Below are positions 5,674 to 15,364 of a stretch of DNA of 40,168 nt, piece after piece. The notes under the pieces were generated by a model. That model searched no databases, was not told the origin of the DNA, and was given only the letters and a program-made list of their open reading frames with translations. The stretch covers positions 1 through 40,168 of the IMG/VR virus record IMGVR_UViG_3300008219_003764. The stretch is one strand, 5' to 3'. A program made the position numbers and the translations under genes. Position 1 is the stretch's first letter. The number at the start of each line of letters is the position of its first letter. The stretch is from a virus.

Positions 5674-8657
5674 ATCTGATCCCGTCCCCAAGCAATAGAC
5701 AAAGCCGTGAGATAAATTGCCGAATTAGTACCCCCGCCATTGGTGGAAACATCGTCAACTCGGAGGTACCAAATCTGAGGGTCGTTGGTCGCAATCACCC
5801 CAGTTGGAGCGGAAGGTTCGGCACCGGGTCCAGCACCAGCGTAAATAAAAACCACGCCCTCGTTGAAAGCACTAGATAACTGCTGCCCGTGTGTACTCGT
5901 GCTCGCGCCGGTGTAAGTCACGAGAGGGATACATTCCAAATTTCCAACATCTGTTCCACCAGTCTGATCCCAATCGAACCCGTTATTGGCTGTATGGTCT
6001 AAAGAAAGATGCTGCTTTATAAGGCAAAAGCGGACTTGAGAATCTGCGATTGTGGTAGTCGTCGTGAAACGAATGTTCGCGTAAAAACCTTTGAATCTCC
6101 AATGCCCAAAGTTCGGGTTGTACGTCGCGTCGTACATAAGTGCGTTTCCAGCTTGGTAAGGAAGCGGGAAGAGGACATAATTATCTACGTTGTTGACATT
6201 CGCGTAGCCATCATTCCATGCCCACCCAATATAGTCACCAGTAATGGGTATCTCGTGGAAACGAGCGGGGATCGCAGATCCGCTGCCGTAGTACCCGGCT
6301 ACTCCAGTGGTGAGCGGAACGGGCTCATAATGTATTTTTCCTAAATTGGTCCCACCATCAGTATCTCCGATGAAATGCAAATCTGGAACTTCAACCCGCG
6401 GCCTCATCCCATCGACCGTATCCACAGCACCACCACCACGCTGGTTAATGTGAAGGTAAGCGTGGTTAACGTCTCTATGGATGTACAGTTTGTCGCCATC
6501 GACAGCGTGCCTTAAAGCCGTTATTTGAAAATCCTCGGTATCCATTCCGAGTTTAAGAGACACGCCTTCGTCATCGGCAGTCGTTGACCCGTGAGATCCA
6601 GATGCCCATTCAACGTTATGAATTTCTGACGCCCGACCGAACAAGGTAGGTGTCGAGTAGCCTTCGTATTTATAAAGGTACGTGTTTGTTTCAGTCATCG
6701 CTGTGGTCAGCGTAAAACCACTAACCGTGCTGTTCGGCTGTATGTACGTCGCCCAAACCGGCCTGTTGGCTACTTCACCAATTGTTTCGAGAGCTCTGGA
6801 TTTGTCTTTTCCGATGGCTGGGTAGCGGAAAACATCTCCCATCGTGGCTGCGGTGCCATCTGCAAAATACCCACTTCCAGTTGATAGATGCCGATTCACC
6901 CCACGGAATTGCTCGACTCTGGCTATTTGGGTGTTTGCTGCAAAGCTGTCCAAAACAACCGGGCTTACCGAAACGACGTTGAAACACCCAACTGGGAAAA
7001 ACCCATCTTCCAAAACTTCCTTGTACGTTCCGGTGGCTCCGTTAGACCACCCGTATACCGAAGCAGGTATTACGTGGAGGCGAACGGTGACCCTTGGCGT
7101 GGCTTCATATGTTGCTAACACTGCGGAATCTGGGAATGCGGGTTCACATACGGCAACGATGTAATGCCACCCGGGAGCCGTAACGATGTGCTGGAACGCA
7201 GCCCAGTTGAACTTAACCCCGTTTGTGTCTGCAAACGTTTCGTATCCAAAAGATGGAGCATTGAAGTCGTCTATTGCGTCTGGATTCAAAACCGTCGCAA
7301 GAGTTCCGAGTCCGCTGTATGGAGAACCACCTGACCCAACATAAGCTCCTGTACTTGAAACTATTTTTGAACAAATCCAATTGGACGCTTTGGATGTTTG
7401 CGTTTGGGCGATTGTCCAGTTTGGCTCGGTCAAGCCAGTTACAGTCAACCTGTTGGTTGCGGCATCGGAAATGACTACCGCCAGTGAAGCGTTCCAAAGC
7501 CTTTGCTCGTCGCTTGATCCAAGATAACTCCCTGGCTTGTCAGGTCCGCGTTGATTTTGGACTTTCCACGAACTAAACAGTCTCCAAACCAATTTGATAA
7601 GTGGCTCTGGCAAATTCGGATTACCGTCATTGTCCAAAGTTGCAGTCGTATTGAAATAAATGTCTTTCGCAAGCTGTGCGAAATTAAGACTGACGGTCGC
7701 CATGTTTGGCTGAGTCAAAAGCGCTGCCGACGCGTAGCTTATCGTTCCGGTGGCTCCATCGACTTCAGCAACCACCACATACGGTTTAACAGCAACGCCA
7801 GAGAGCGTTTCCGTGTATGTGGTCATGTTCAAGACAGCCTTGTCTGTCACGGTAAACCCGTGGCACATCACTTTGTAGTGTGCGGCTGTGGTGGAAATTG
7901 TAGTTTGGCCCATCGTGTGAGGAACAGTGACTTCAATGTTTGAGCCATCAGCATCCACAGTGCCGTGGAAAATGGCATTCCCAGTTCCGGTTGAAGTTGC
8001 GATTGTTTGAGCTTCAGTTCTCGATTGCGATGTCAGTGGCGTATCCAGCCAGATTGAAACGTGTCTCTTTGAAGTAGTGCTTGTGTTGGGCCACGCATAC
8101 CCTCCACATACGGTATTCACCCTGAAGGTTATCGTTGAGTTGCCATTGTCTGTGACGGTGTTTGGATCTCCAACCTCTCCAATTCCTTCTGCAAATCTCG
8201 TGTACTGGTATGCGCCGCTATCTGAAAGACGGGACTCAACCGGGTAATCATTCGCCCGAAGTCCGACGTGGTAGTCCTTGCCCGAATCCATTTCTATCGG
8301 GGCATCCCACAAGTCAGTAAGGCCGAAAATCGATTGACCGTTGACGTAACGAAGCATTCGGGTTTTGTAAGGGTCCGCGTTTACCACCACCCCTTGATTC
8401 CCTTCAACGGCAATTGCTTTGTAGTCCGTTGTTCCTGAAGGAAGACCGGTTGCGGTCATTATCACGCGCTGATCTGGAGGGGTGCCTGTAAGCGAAACAG
8501 TGGCGTAATTAGTGATTTGAGCGGCAGCACCTTCGAACTGAATGTTCAAGCAGTGAGCGAGAGCCGTGTCCATCCATCCAACCGTGTAGGACTTTATGTC
8601 CGAGTATCCGAATGGAACCAAATACTCTGGCCTGAACTGCTGGTGATTTGTAGCCAT
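5670..8657 (-). CDS. Large tail fibre / receptor-binding protein
   Basis: At 995 residues it is the longest product in the window and the last gene of the tail block, next to baseplate J and the gpI-like gene, as host-binding fibres usually are. It is rich in Thr, Ser, Gly, Asn and aromatic residues with frequent short beta-type strands, few Lys, and no membrane segment or signal peptide. Residues about 162-270 form a module shared with baseplate J and the major capsid protein (PNTVTDNGNSTITF ... TMGQTTISTTAAHYKV). I see no pectate-lyase, sialidase or intramolecular-chaperone motif with confidence. The ATG at 8657 follows an AGGCGAG. Called on position and composition, not on a recognised family. 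Confidence 0.6.
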   Translation of the reverse strand: MATNHQQFRPEYLVPFGYSDIKSYTVGWMDTALAHCLNIQFEGAAAQITNYATVSLTGTPPDQRVIMTATGLPSGTTDYKAIAVEGNQGVVVNADPYKTRMLRYVNGQSIFGLTDLWDAPIEMDSGKDYHVGLRANDYPVESRLSDSGAYQYTRFAEGIGEVGDPNTVTDNGNSTITFRVNTVCGGYAWPNTSTTSKRHVSIWLDTPLTSQSRTEAQTIATSTGTGNAIFHGTVDADGSNIEVTVPHTMGQTTISTTAAHYKVMCHGFTVTDKAVLNMTTYTETLSGVAVKPYVVVAEVDGATGTISYASAALLTQPNMATVSLNFAQLAKDIYFNTTATLDNDGNPNLPEPLIKLVWRLFSSWKVQNQRGPDKPGSYLGSSDEQRLWNASLAVVISDAATNRLTVTGLTEPNWTIAQTQTSKASNWICSKIVSSTGAYVGSGGSPYSGLGTLATVLNPDAIDDFNAPSFGYETFADTNGVKFNWAAFQHIVTAPGWHYIVAVCEPAFPDSAVLATYEATPRVTVRLHVIPASVYGWSNGATGTYKEVLEDGFFPVGCFNVVSVSPVVLDSFAANTQIARVEQFRGVNRHLSTGSGYFADGTAATMGDVFRYPAIGKDKSRALETIGEVANRPVWATYIQPNSTVSGFTLTTAMTETNTYLYKYEGYSTPTLFGRASEIHNVEWASGSHGSTTADDEGVSLKLGMDTEDFQITALRHAVDGDKLYIHRDVNHAYLHINQRGGGAVDTVDGMRPRVEVPDLHFIGDTDGGTNLGKIHYEPVPLTTGVAGYYGSGSAIPARFHEIPITGDYIGWAWNDGYANVNNVDNYVLFPLPYQAGNALMYDATYNPNFGHWRFKGFYANIRFTTTTTIADSQVRFCLIKQHLSLDHTANNGFDWDQTGGTDVGNLECIPLVTYTGASTSTHGQQLSSAFNEGVVFIYAGAGPGAEPSAPTGVIATNDPQIWYLRVDDVSTNGGGTNSAIYLTALSIAWGRDQI

Positions 8658-8678
8658 TGTCTCGCCTATGCTGAACTA

Positions 8679-9998
8679 TCAGCCTGTAATGGTCGCGGTG
8701 GTATGCGGACCTTCTGAAACTTCATAGTAAGTACAAAATGCTGCGTTGCCGAGTACCCCGTGAGTAACTTTGATTCCCGTGAATCCAGTGGCACTTATCA
8801 AAGTCGTCGTATCGTGCACCTTCAGAATCTCATCCCCATCTAAATACGCTGTGAAGCTGGTAACTGTCGAGCCAGATCCAAGAAGAGTTTCCACTTGAAG
8901 CACAATGCTGTGAATTGGATGCGACGGGTTGAAGTCAGTAATCACTCCATAACCGCCCGTCAAACCTTCAAACGAATCCGTAGGACCCCACGGCACCGTC
9001 ACGCTTGGACCTATCGCCGTGGACGCATGATTGAAAAATTGCAATGTTGCTTCGCCGGGACCGGACAATGTAGTCGAACCGGCCACGATGATTTGAAGAT
9101 ACACATATCCGGTAAAAGACAAGTTAGCTCTTGCTACAAGCCAAATTGTTGTCGAAGCCGAACCAACCGATACTGCGGTGTATCTAGGCACGCACTGGAG
9201 ATATGTCCGAATGAATGTGTTTGTGTACTCCGTCGCGTTTCCACCAGCGGACAAGATGTGGGTGCCGGCTCCGGGGGTTGTTCTCTCCATGAACTTTGCC
9301 CATCGATTGAATAGTGGAAGACCGGTGGCTGGATCTTCCCCATCTGGATATGTGTAGATGCCGTATTCAACCGTTCCAGCAAGGTCCACCCAATTGAAAG
9401 GACCTTGAGTCCAGTTTTCCACCAAACCAAGCCAGTTGACCCTGAGTTGATGATTGACTGGCCTTATGTCGGACAGCGCGGCTTGAGCGAACGCTTTTTT
9501 TGTGGCTGAACTTTCATCGTCAGCAACACGTACGTGGATCGTTCGAAGATCCAATGCTTCACCCGGTGCCCCAAGACCAAGAACGGGGGCTTGACCGGAA
9601 TCAAAAACATCTTTCACATCGTTGTACCCGCTGACAACGCAAGGTCTAGAAGTTGTTCCAACACCGACCGCTTCCATTCCGGGGCGCTGGTTCAAGCTCC
9701 TCCAGATTGAAATCAAGTTTTCAGAAATGCGCCTCCATCTGTCTTCTGTGTAGAAGTAATAGAGCTTTTGGGTTGAATCCAGCCCAGCTAGAGCGGCAAG
9801 AGCTTTCAACGCCACCAGCGGAACGCTTGCTGGATCTCTGAAAGTTGAGAGCTGCTTCCGCTGACGCTCTGTCAAAACCCCAATCGAAGCAACCATTTGG
9901 AACAGGGAATCCAAAAACTCTCTCGAGTCTTCGTTCTTCACCCCTCCCAGCAAGCACTGGTACAGAAAGATGGATTTTGATTGTGCGTCAGCGTTCAA
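8679..9998 (-). CDS. gpI-like baseplate protein with C-terminal jelly-roll-like domain
   Basis: Residues about 1-175 resemble phage P2 gpI-type tail proteins: a helical start, the motif RPGMEAVG (about 105-112) after an aromatic YYFYTEDRWRR segment, and a link to the fibre. The remaining residues are beta-rich (TIWLVARANLSFTG, TSFTAYLDGDEILKV, GFTGIKVTHG), reminiscent of concanavalin/laminin-G-like sugar-binding domains, which would make it part of the adsorption device. Placed directly after baseplate J and before the fibre, the classic J-I-fibre order. The start is TTG at 9998, right after the upstream TAA, with GGAG nine bases upstream; there is no early in-frame ATG. Confidence 0.65.
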   Translation of the reverse strand: MNADAQSKSIFLYQCLLGGVKNEDSREFLDSLFQMVASIGVLTERQRKQLSTFRDPASVPLVALKALAALAGLDSTQKLYYFYTEDRWRRISENLISIWRSLNQRPGMEAVGVGTTSRPCVVSGYNDVKDVFDSGQAPVLGLGAPGEALDLRTIHVRVADDESSATKKAFAQAALSDIRPVNHQLRVNWLGLVENWTQGPFNWVDLAGTVEYGIYTYPDGEDPATGLPLFNRWAKFMERTTPGAGTHILSAGGNATEYTNTFIRTYLQCVPRYTAVSVGSASTTIWLVARANLSFTGYVYLQIIVAGSTTLSGPGEATLQFFNHASTAIGPSVTVPWGPTDSFEGLTGGYGVITDFNPSHPIHSIVLQVETLLGSGSTVTSFTAYLDGDEILKVHDTTTLISATGFTGIKVTHGVLGNAAFCTYYEVSEGPHTTATITG

Positions 9999-12338
9999 TT
10001 AAGCCAACTCCGCAACTGAAATAACCGCGTTCGCTGCACTGTTTGGGTCTGGAAGTTCCCCGGTCGCCAAAACCAAATTGCTACCTGCCGCTGGAGATGA
10101 AGCCGGTGTGGACATTGTGAGTGTCAAGTCCACCAAGTTGTCTACCGCTGCAGCAACAGTCATTTTTATTTTTGAGTCGTAAATGGTCCCACCCGGATTG
10201 TGGGCAAACGTTCCGTCTTCATTGAGTGACGTTGGATTGAGATATGAAGAAAGCGCTGCTTTTACATTTCCAGCAACGCCGCCGGACTTGCCGTTTGGCA
10301 CCGTAACGGTTGCAGTAATTGTCACAACGACCGGCGTGTAGTTTATGAATGTGAACAAGCTGTTTATTGGACCAATGCCACCGTATCTGGCGAAGTTTTG
10401 CGTTGTTCCATTTACCGCAGTTCCGACCTCTGAAAGTTCAGGAGCAGTAAGCAAGGCCCCTCCGTTCCCAACAACGCGGACGGTAGCTTGATTGTACCCG
10501 CCTTGGTTTTCATAAACGATTGCCCTGTCTATAGGGCTGGAGCCATCGGCCAGTTCCATCTTTGTAAGGTGTAGATCGAGCGTCGTGGGGGTGTTTACGC
10601 CACTGACGGACCGAACGAATGCCGACCCAGCCCTTCTCGCAACCTCCATTCCTTCGGTCCCGAGTGAAGTATCTGCTTGTTTGATTTCCCAAAACCTACC
10701 CGGAGAAGGGTTCCTTATGTTTCCAAGGAACGGTTGACCCGATTTGTTTGTTGAAACAGTCAGAGCTCCAACATTTCCAGACGACTCCGCTCCAATGCGA
10801 TAAGTCATGATTATTTCGTCTGACGTTGGGGGGATTTTTCCATCGACGCCATCTCCAAACTTGACCGAAAATGTCCCGTCTGGATTTTCAATCAGCAAAA
10901 AGTTCGTTCCGTTTGGGCCTGAGCCAAACAGAGTTTCCACTTTCGAATACACCACGCTTCCGACTTCCATAGACAACGGGGAATCGTTGACAGGAACATT
11001 GCCAAGCGAAAAAATCTGGTTTGCCGTGCCGGTTGAAATTCCAAAGCTCTCTGTGATTGTTTTCCCTTGAATGCAGTCCACTGGAACCGTGTATGCGAGC
11101 GTTCCACCGGCAAGCGTTGTGTAGGCCGTATCATCTGCATCGAATGAAAGATCCGAAAAATTCATTGGCGCTGCGCCGGTAGTGGCTGTCATGCGGATAC
11201 GCATCCAGTACCCAGTGACGCCGTTGACTGACGTTGATTTCCACTCGCGCCCGCCTTGCTGTGTTTCATTCAAGTTCAAGTAAGTATCTGTTGCCGTGAC
11301 CAACTGTTGCTCTTCGAAAGGCATAACCCACCGCATCTTCGCCGTTATGTCGGCTGCCGATCCAGTCACTTCCTTGTCCCAATACCACTTGAAGGGCCTC
11401 CACTCACACGAGACAATATATTTTGTTACATCTGTAGATACTGATGTTTGTCCCAGAACAGTGGCGGTCGAAAACGATGGTCCCGTGCTGGAAACGACGG
11501 ACACGTCTTCATAAGTGCCAGTTTCCAAGCTCTTGATTCGAACAACCAGACCAACCGCATCGTTTGCATTGTAGCGCGGACCTCCAACGTAAATTGAAAG
11601 CGCGGTCGAGTAGTTCCATGAAGTATCTTGTGACCACCCGAAGAATGAATCAGCTTTGAATGTGAGCGTTCCATCGCCGTTGTTGGTGACTGAGCTTGGG
11701 TGGCCTTGTTTTGAATGGCCTTCGTAATACTCAACGCTATACTTTGCGGCAGATGTCAGCGCCGCAATCGTCACATTGAATCCCTCTGGAACAAGTGCTT
11801 CATGGCAGTAGTACAGCGCATCATTCGCAACGCTGATCGGCATGGATGCGGGCAAACCGTCGTTTGCAGAAAAAACACTGGAAAGAGACTTTAGCGTCAA
11901 TGATGGCGTTGCGCCATAAGGTATGTTTAGAAGCTGAGCAGGCATAGCTACTTGAGCAAGCGCTTCAAATTGGACACCGTTGGGCGCTCCAAAAGCCGCG
12001 TTTTTTTCAACCAATATGGAACCAGAAGGAGATTCCGTTGTGACATCTGCAAGGATCTTGATCTTGGCTGGCTTGTTTCCATCCAATGAAAAACCAGTCA
12101 AATAGCCCATTGCTATCAATGATGCTCTTCTTCGACAGTTCAGCCAGTCCATTTCCAATGCAGCCATGTCCAACATTGCTGACTGACGCTGGCCTTCATA
12201 TGAAAAAACAGAAAGCAACGCATTGAGCGGATCTTCAGGATTGTCTTCGGTATGTTCCGGCAGAAGTTGCTTCTTTAGTTCAAGAAGCATTTTGTAAATT
12301 CCATCTCTGGTGACTACCGAAAAGTAAGGCGCAGTCAT
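9999..12338 (-). CDS. Baseplate J-like protein
   Basis: A 779-residue wedge protein that would form the ring around the baseplate hub and trigger sheath contraction. Family features: helical N-terminus with EDPLNALLSVFSYEGQRQS (35-53) and the RRRASLIAMGYLTG segment, then GSILVEKNAAFGAPNGVQFEA (strand-rich entry), a later FSVKFGDGVDGKIPP typical of P2 gpJ and T4 gp6 relatives, and a C-terminal VVVTITATVTVPNG with a YLNPTS segment. It is about twice the size of P2 gpJ. Part of the excess is an inserted module at about 205-313 that is also found in the capsid and fibre proteins. ATGA overlap with the upstream gp25-like gene indicates coupling. Confidence 0.88.
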   Translation of the reverse strand: MTAPYFSVVTRDGIYKMLLELKKQLLPEHTEDNPEDPLNALLSVFSYEGQRQSAMLDMAALEMDWLNCRRRASLIAMGYLTGFSLDGNKPAKIKILADVTTESPSGSILVEKNAAFGAPNGVQFEALAQVAMPAQLLNIPYGATPSLTLKSLSSVFSANDGLPASMPISVANDALYYCHEALVPEGFNVTIAALTSAAKYSVEYYEGHSKQGHPSSVTNNGDGTLTFKADSFFGWSQDTSWNYSTALSIYVGGPRYNANDAVGLVVRIKSLETGTYEDVSVVSSTGPSFSTATVLGQTSVSTDVTKYIVSCEWRPFKWYWDKEVTGSAADITAKMRWVMPFEEQQLVTATDTYLNLNETQQGGREWKSTSVNGVTGYWMRIRMTATTGAAPMNFSDLSFDADDTAYTTLAGGTLAYTVPVDCIQGKTITESFGISTGTANQIFSLGNVPVNDSPLSMEVGSVVYSKVETLFGSGPNGTNFLLIENPDGTFSVKFGDGVDGKIPPTSDEIIMTYRIGAESSGNVGALTVSTNKSGQPFLGNIRNPSPGRFWEIKQADTSLGTEGMEVARRAGSAFVRSVSGVNTPTTLDLHLTKMELADGSSPIDRAIVYENQGGYNQATVRVVGNGGALLTAPELSEVGTAVNGTTQNFARYGGIGPINSLFTFINYTPVVVTITATVTVPNGKSGGVAGNVKAALSSYLNPTSLNEDGTFAHNPGGTIYDSKIKMTVAAAVDNLVDLTLTMSTPASSPAAGSNLVLATGELPDPNSAANAVISVAELA

Positions 12339-12727
12339 GCTACAATCTCCTCGGTGTCACTGGATTGGAGATTCAAAACCAATTCTTTGATTTCCAGCTT
12401 CCCGGTTGCGGGGTCGGTCAAAGTGATGTTTGGTCCGCTGATCAACTTTGCCCGTTTCATAAATTCCATCCTCGAGTAAAACTGGAGGATGTACTTCTTT
12501 AGCTTGTTCGGGACTGTTCCTTGAACGGTGTCAAACCCTTCCATTGGAGATCCAATGCCAAACGAGTCCACGTATGGGTCGGAACTCATCCTCGGCAAAT
12601 GAGCAATGGCAATTAGTTGCTTCAAAGATTCCCAGCCACCACCGGTCGGATTTGTAAGATCCAACCCTCCGGTATCGTTGATTTTCGGGGGCCACTTTAG
12701 ACCCACTTTTCCCTTCACTTCACTCAT
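12335..12727 (-). CDS. gp25/gpW-like baseplate wedge protein
   Basis: A 130-residue protein directly upstream of, and overlapping by four bases, baseplate J, which is where T4 gp25 and P2 gpW relatives sit. The N-terminal half contains a central helix (WESLKQLIAIAHLPRMSSDP). The C-terminal part ends in strands around GPNITLTDPATGKLEIKE, reminiscent of the gp25 ending where alternating hydrophobic residues pair with the J protein. Motif conservation is weak, so the call rests mostly on position and size. The start ATG at 12727 has no strong ribosome binding site; a six-codon frame (ATG at 12742) stops exactly at it. Confidence 0.6.
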   Translation of the reverse strand: MSEVKGKVGLKWPPKINDTGGLDLTNPTGGGWESLKQLIAIAHLPRMSSDPYVDSFGIGSPMEGFDTVQGTVPNKLKKYILQFYSRMEFMKRAKLISGPNITLTDPATGKLEIKELVLNLQSSDTEEIVA

Positions 12728-12761
12728 TGTGAGTACACTACCATGTTAAATTGGATGAGTG

Positions 12762-12805
12762 AATAAAAGCGCCGGCTAGACGCTGGCGAAACGCCCAACC
12801 GGCAC
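12762..12805 (-). terminator. Rho-independent terminator
   Basis: On the minus strand GTGCCGG (12805-12799) pairs with CCGGCGC (12775-12769) in a seven-pair stem (one G-T). It encloses a smaller GGCG-TTT-CGCC hairpin and is followed immediately by TTTTATT (12768-12762). Stem, GC content and U-run fit an intrinsic terminator. Confidence 0.6.
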
Positions 12806-12851
12806 AGCAACGGTAGTTATCACAAAAGTAGCGACAACAAGGAGGTGTTGC
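12762..12851 (-). ncRNA. Candidate small RNA of about 90 nt with an anti-SD loop
   Basis: Between the spike gene and the gp25-like gene is a 270-bp gap, the only sizeable one in the tail block. Read on the minus strand it holds, in order: a sigma70-type promoter, a hairpin CAACA-CCTCCT-TGTTG (12850-12835) whose loop is complementary to a full Shine-Dalgarno sequence, an unstructured AT-rich linker, and a two-part GC-rich hairpin followed by TTTTATT. That is the usual architecture of a bacterial regulatory RNA. The seed could pair with strong binding sites such as those of the tube or chaperone genes. Alternatively the same elements form a leader attenuator for the baseplate genes. No expression evidence. 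Confidence 0.42.
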
Positions 12852-12857
12852 GTTCAC

Positions 12858-12887
12858 ACTCTAATCCAACGATCCGCAACGTGTCAA
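12858..12887 (-). promoter_or_regulatory. Sigma70-type promoter within the tail operon
   Basis: On the minus strand a perfect -35 hexamer TTGACA (12887-12882) is followed after 18 bases by TAGAGT (12863-12858), four of six matches to the -10 consensus. Predicted start near 12851, about 65 bases before the hairpin of the terminator at 12805. Confidence 0.5.
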
Positions 12888-12997
12888 CGCAAACCCAAGC
12901 AGACCGTTATGCTTCGATTCAACGGCATTTTGACCAATTGCGAATACCAACCCATACCTAACAACCCAAACCGCCAGCATCAAGCGATTGCTTGCGC

Positions 12998-13780
12998 CTA
13001 ACTGTGACCTGAAAAATCATACCCATCTGCCTCTTCAATTACCGTTGGCTCCGCACCGGCTATTTTCACAAAATAAGAATTGAATGCCTTGTACGTTTCT
13101 CTCAAAGCATCCATAGCGGTTTCCAACGCTATCGCGTCGGTGCCTCTGGTAGTCAATTGCGTGGTGTAGTTTGTTATTGCCGTTGTCAGCGCGAGCAATG
13201 AAGCCGGTGTGCCGGGGTTTGCCGCAACGCCAGCGGACGCAGCGGCGACAAGCGTGACCCAAGCCGAAAGAGCCGACATCAGAGCCACTCCTTCCACGGA
13301 CATTTGCAACCCAAGGGAGTTGTTCCACGGTTTCAGCAATTCGTGAAGTTCGTCCAGCTTGGCTATCAAAGTGTGACCAAGGACTGCTGGTTGCGTGTTG
13401 CTTAGTGCGCCAATGTACAAGTGTGGGTGGTTGGATTCGTCTCCAAGCGCATCATCATCGAAGATGATAGCCATCGTTTTGTTTTTTGAAGTAATGACAA
13501 CGCGATCTGCGTCGAGGAGCTTTGGGGTTTCCAAATCCGTTCCAACCCAACGAAGTGCGTCACTTGGGTTGTGACTTGGGTGCCGTTCTTCGACAACTAC
13601 GCGCTCGCCAATGCGAGGAGTTGAAAATGGTCCGTTGAGAGGGAAAACGCCCTTGATGCTATCTATTATCTGATCGCCAGCGTAAGTTGGAACTTGCAAA
13701 TCACAAGTCCCGTCATCATTCACTTCGATGCAAATTCCGAGATGCTCAATGACATCTCCAAGGTCAAAACCGTCTTTCAT
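12998..13780 (-). CDS. Baseplate spike/assembly protein (gpV-like)
   Basis: A 260-residue protein between the gpD-like hub gene and the gp25-like wedge gene, the usual place for the membrane-piercing spike. The N-terminus fits an OB-fold spike domain: GDVIEHLGICIEVNDDGTCD, then LQVPTYAG and a GPFSTPRIGERVVVEE segment, where these proteins carry the P-x-G-x-x-V strand. The middle and end are Ala-rich and helical (residues about 150-250). There is no obvious histidine pair for iron binding as in the P2 gpV tip. It may be a shorter or differently capped spike, or a baseplate assembly factor. ATG with GGTGAG five bases upstream. Confidence 0.65.
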   Translation of the reverse strand: MKDGFDLGDVIEHLGICIEVNDDGTCDLQVPTYAGDQIIDSIKGVFPLNGPFSTPRIGERVVVEERHPSHNPSDALRWVGTDLETPKLLDADRVVITSKNKTMAIIFDDDALGDESNHPHLYIGALSNTQPAVLGHTLIAKLDELHELLKPWNNSLGLQMSVEGVALMSALSAWVTLVAAASAGVAANPGTPASLLALTTAITNYTTQLTTRGTDAIALETAMDALRETYKAFNSYFVKIAGAEPTVIEEADGYDFSGHS

Positions 13781-13792
13781 TCAAACTCACCA

Positions 13793-15364
13793 TCATTGCG
13801 CGCCTGCAATAGTTCCTGCCGTACCGGGCGCTTCCCACTTTTCACCACTTAGTTTATCTGCGACATTAGATGAATCCATTAATCCGGGGATTGGGGGTCT
13901 TTCGGAAATGACCCTATTTGCAACACCAGTAACCGAGTGAATGCCGTGCGTCCAAGTATGAGTCACGTCCCATATCATCCACCAACCTTCGTATTCTGGA
14001 CTCACACCAACAACGGGCTGAACCACGTATGAATCGAGCTTGTTTGTTGTTTGTATGTTTCCGAATTCGAAGTTTGCGCGTTGCCACAAATTCCTACGCA
14101 TCTCAAGCCACTTCGTGGCGTATTCAACCAAGTCGCCAGTATTTGTTGCCAATGTGCGGAATGCGATTTCCCTGCCCCACCACTCCTTCATCTCGTCGCT
14201 TCCGAGCTTGTTGAGCTTCACTGCCACTTCTTCCGCTTCAGATGTCTGCTTCGAATACTCGCCAAGAACTTCAACAAGTACGGTTGTTGAATCTGCCATC
14301 GGGTTTTTGAAGTCTGGCGCGTCACCTTTGACAGCAGAAACAAAAACCTTGAACTCTTCTTCGACGTAATCAGCAATTTCCTCCACATTTGACCCATCGA
14401 ACACCAGTGTTGGTTTTTTAGATCCGGGCTTCAACTCCATTTCTACAACACGGAATTCCCCGTCAGGAGTTGGCGCTATCAAACGAACTGCAAGCGCAAG
14501 CCCATGCGTGGAATATCTTGGAGAGAAAGAGCTTAGTGTGCAGTCACCTTGATAATCACCGGGTCCAGCACCGAACACAGAACTAGCTACGGTTGCTTCA
14601 AAATTACCCGCTCCTAGCGTATGCCTCCATTTCCACAAATGAGCCTTCCCATCGGTGTCAATGGTTTGGTCTTTCAATGAATTTGGGCGCTTGCACAGCA
14701 AAACATCTTTACCAAGTTTTGGGTCATATCGAACTCGAGGACTTGCAAACCCGTTCCTCATGCACAGCATCTTCAAGTCTGCCAAGTCAGTCGTTCCCGC
14801 CCTTTTGATCCAACTTGGTGATACCGTTTCTTTTGCCTTTCTCTTGTCCTTGGACTTTATTTTGTGGCCCTTTTTTCTGGTGATCTCAAACTGTGGGTTT
14901 TTCGGGGTTTCTTCAAACTCGATCATCAAGCCATACAACAAGGAATACTCGATAATTATCTCATGATCGTAATCTACGTTCATAAATGCTCTTGGCTGCT
15001 TGGAACCGGGGCTGATCATCCTGTGCATGGCATCATAACCTCGCACCGTCAAAGAAGGACGCCCATTGTCAGCAAAAACAGGCTCATGCCTCACGATCTC
15101 ATATCGGCCATGATGGAAGTCTATGTCTCCTTCATACCCCGACTGGAGTTCAATGAGGTTTCCAACTGCAAAGATGTTTTGGCCCAAAATGGTGAAGTTG
15201 GACTCCTCTTCGTTCCAAGCGTCAAACTCAATGGTCAGTTCGTCTGCGCCATCGGCAACGTGCTCAACGGCAATCAAGATTATGTGCTGCCAGAGCCACA
15301 TATCTTTGTCTGGAGTGTATTGTTTGCCGTTCACAGAAAGGATAAGAGATGGAGTGGCGCTCAT
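13793..15364 (-). CDS. Baseplate hub protein (gpD-like, late control D family)
   Basis: A 523-residue protein with the organisation of the P2 gpD / T4 gp27 hub. It opens with a beta-rich start (LILSVNGKQYTPDKD), then ADELTIEFDA and VGNLIELQSGYEGD, the usual strand pattern where the ligand-like groove is framed. It continues with LTVRGYDAMHRM (about 105-116) and a C-terminal WWMIWDVTHTWTHGIHSV giving the His-rich end of this family. The position, immediately before the spike gene and after the LysM-position gene, supports this. A basic KKGHKIKSKDKRKAK stretch (about 164-178) is unusual. ATGA overlap with the upstream gene. Confidence 0.78.
   Translation of the reverse strand: MSATPSLILSVNGKQYTPDKDMWLWQHIILIAVEHVADGADELTIEFDAWNEEESNFTILGQNIFAVGNLIELQSGYEGDIDFHHGRYEIVRHEPVFADNGRPSLTVRGYDAMHRMISPGSKQPRAFMNVDYDHEIIIEYSLLYGLMIEFEETPKNPQFEITRKKGHKIKSKDKRKAKETVSPSWIKRAGTTDLADLKMLCMRNGFASPRVRYDPKLGKDVLLCKRPNSLKDQTIDTDGKAHLWKWRHTLGAGNFEATVASSVFGAGPGDYQGDCTLSSFSPRYSTHGLALAVRLIAPTPDGEFRVVEMELKPGSKKPTLVFDGSNVEEIADYVEEEFKVFVSAVKGDAPDFKNPMADSTTVLVEVLGEYSKQTSEAEEVAVKLNKLGSDEMKEWWGREIAFRTLATNTGDLVEYATKWLEMRRNLWQRANFEFGNIQTTNKLDSYVVQPVVGVSPEYEGWWMIWDVTHTWTHGIHSVTGVANRVISERPPIPGLMDSSNVADKLSGEKWEAPGTAGTIAGAQ

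Noticed and set aside
12769-12788. Short CGCC-AGC/GC-GGCG hairpin as the terminator stem
   Set aside because: It contains an A-C mismatch; the alternative 12799-12805 / 12769-12775 pairing gives a seven-pair stem ending at the same T-run and is preferred.
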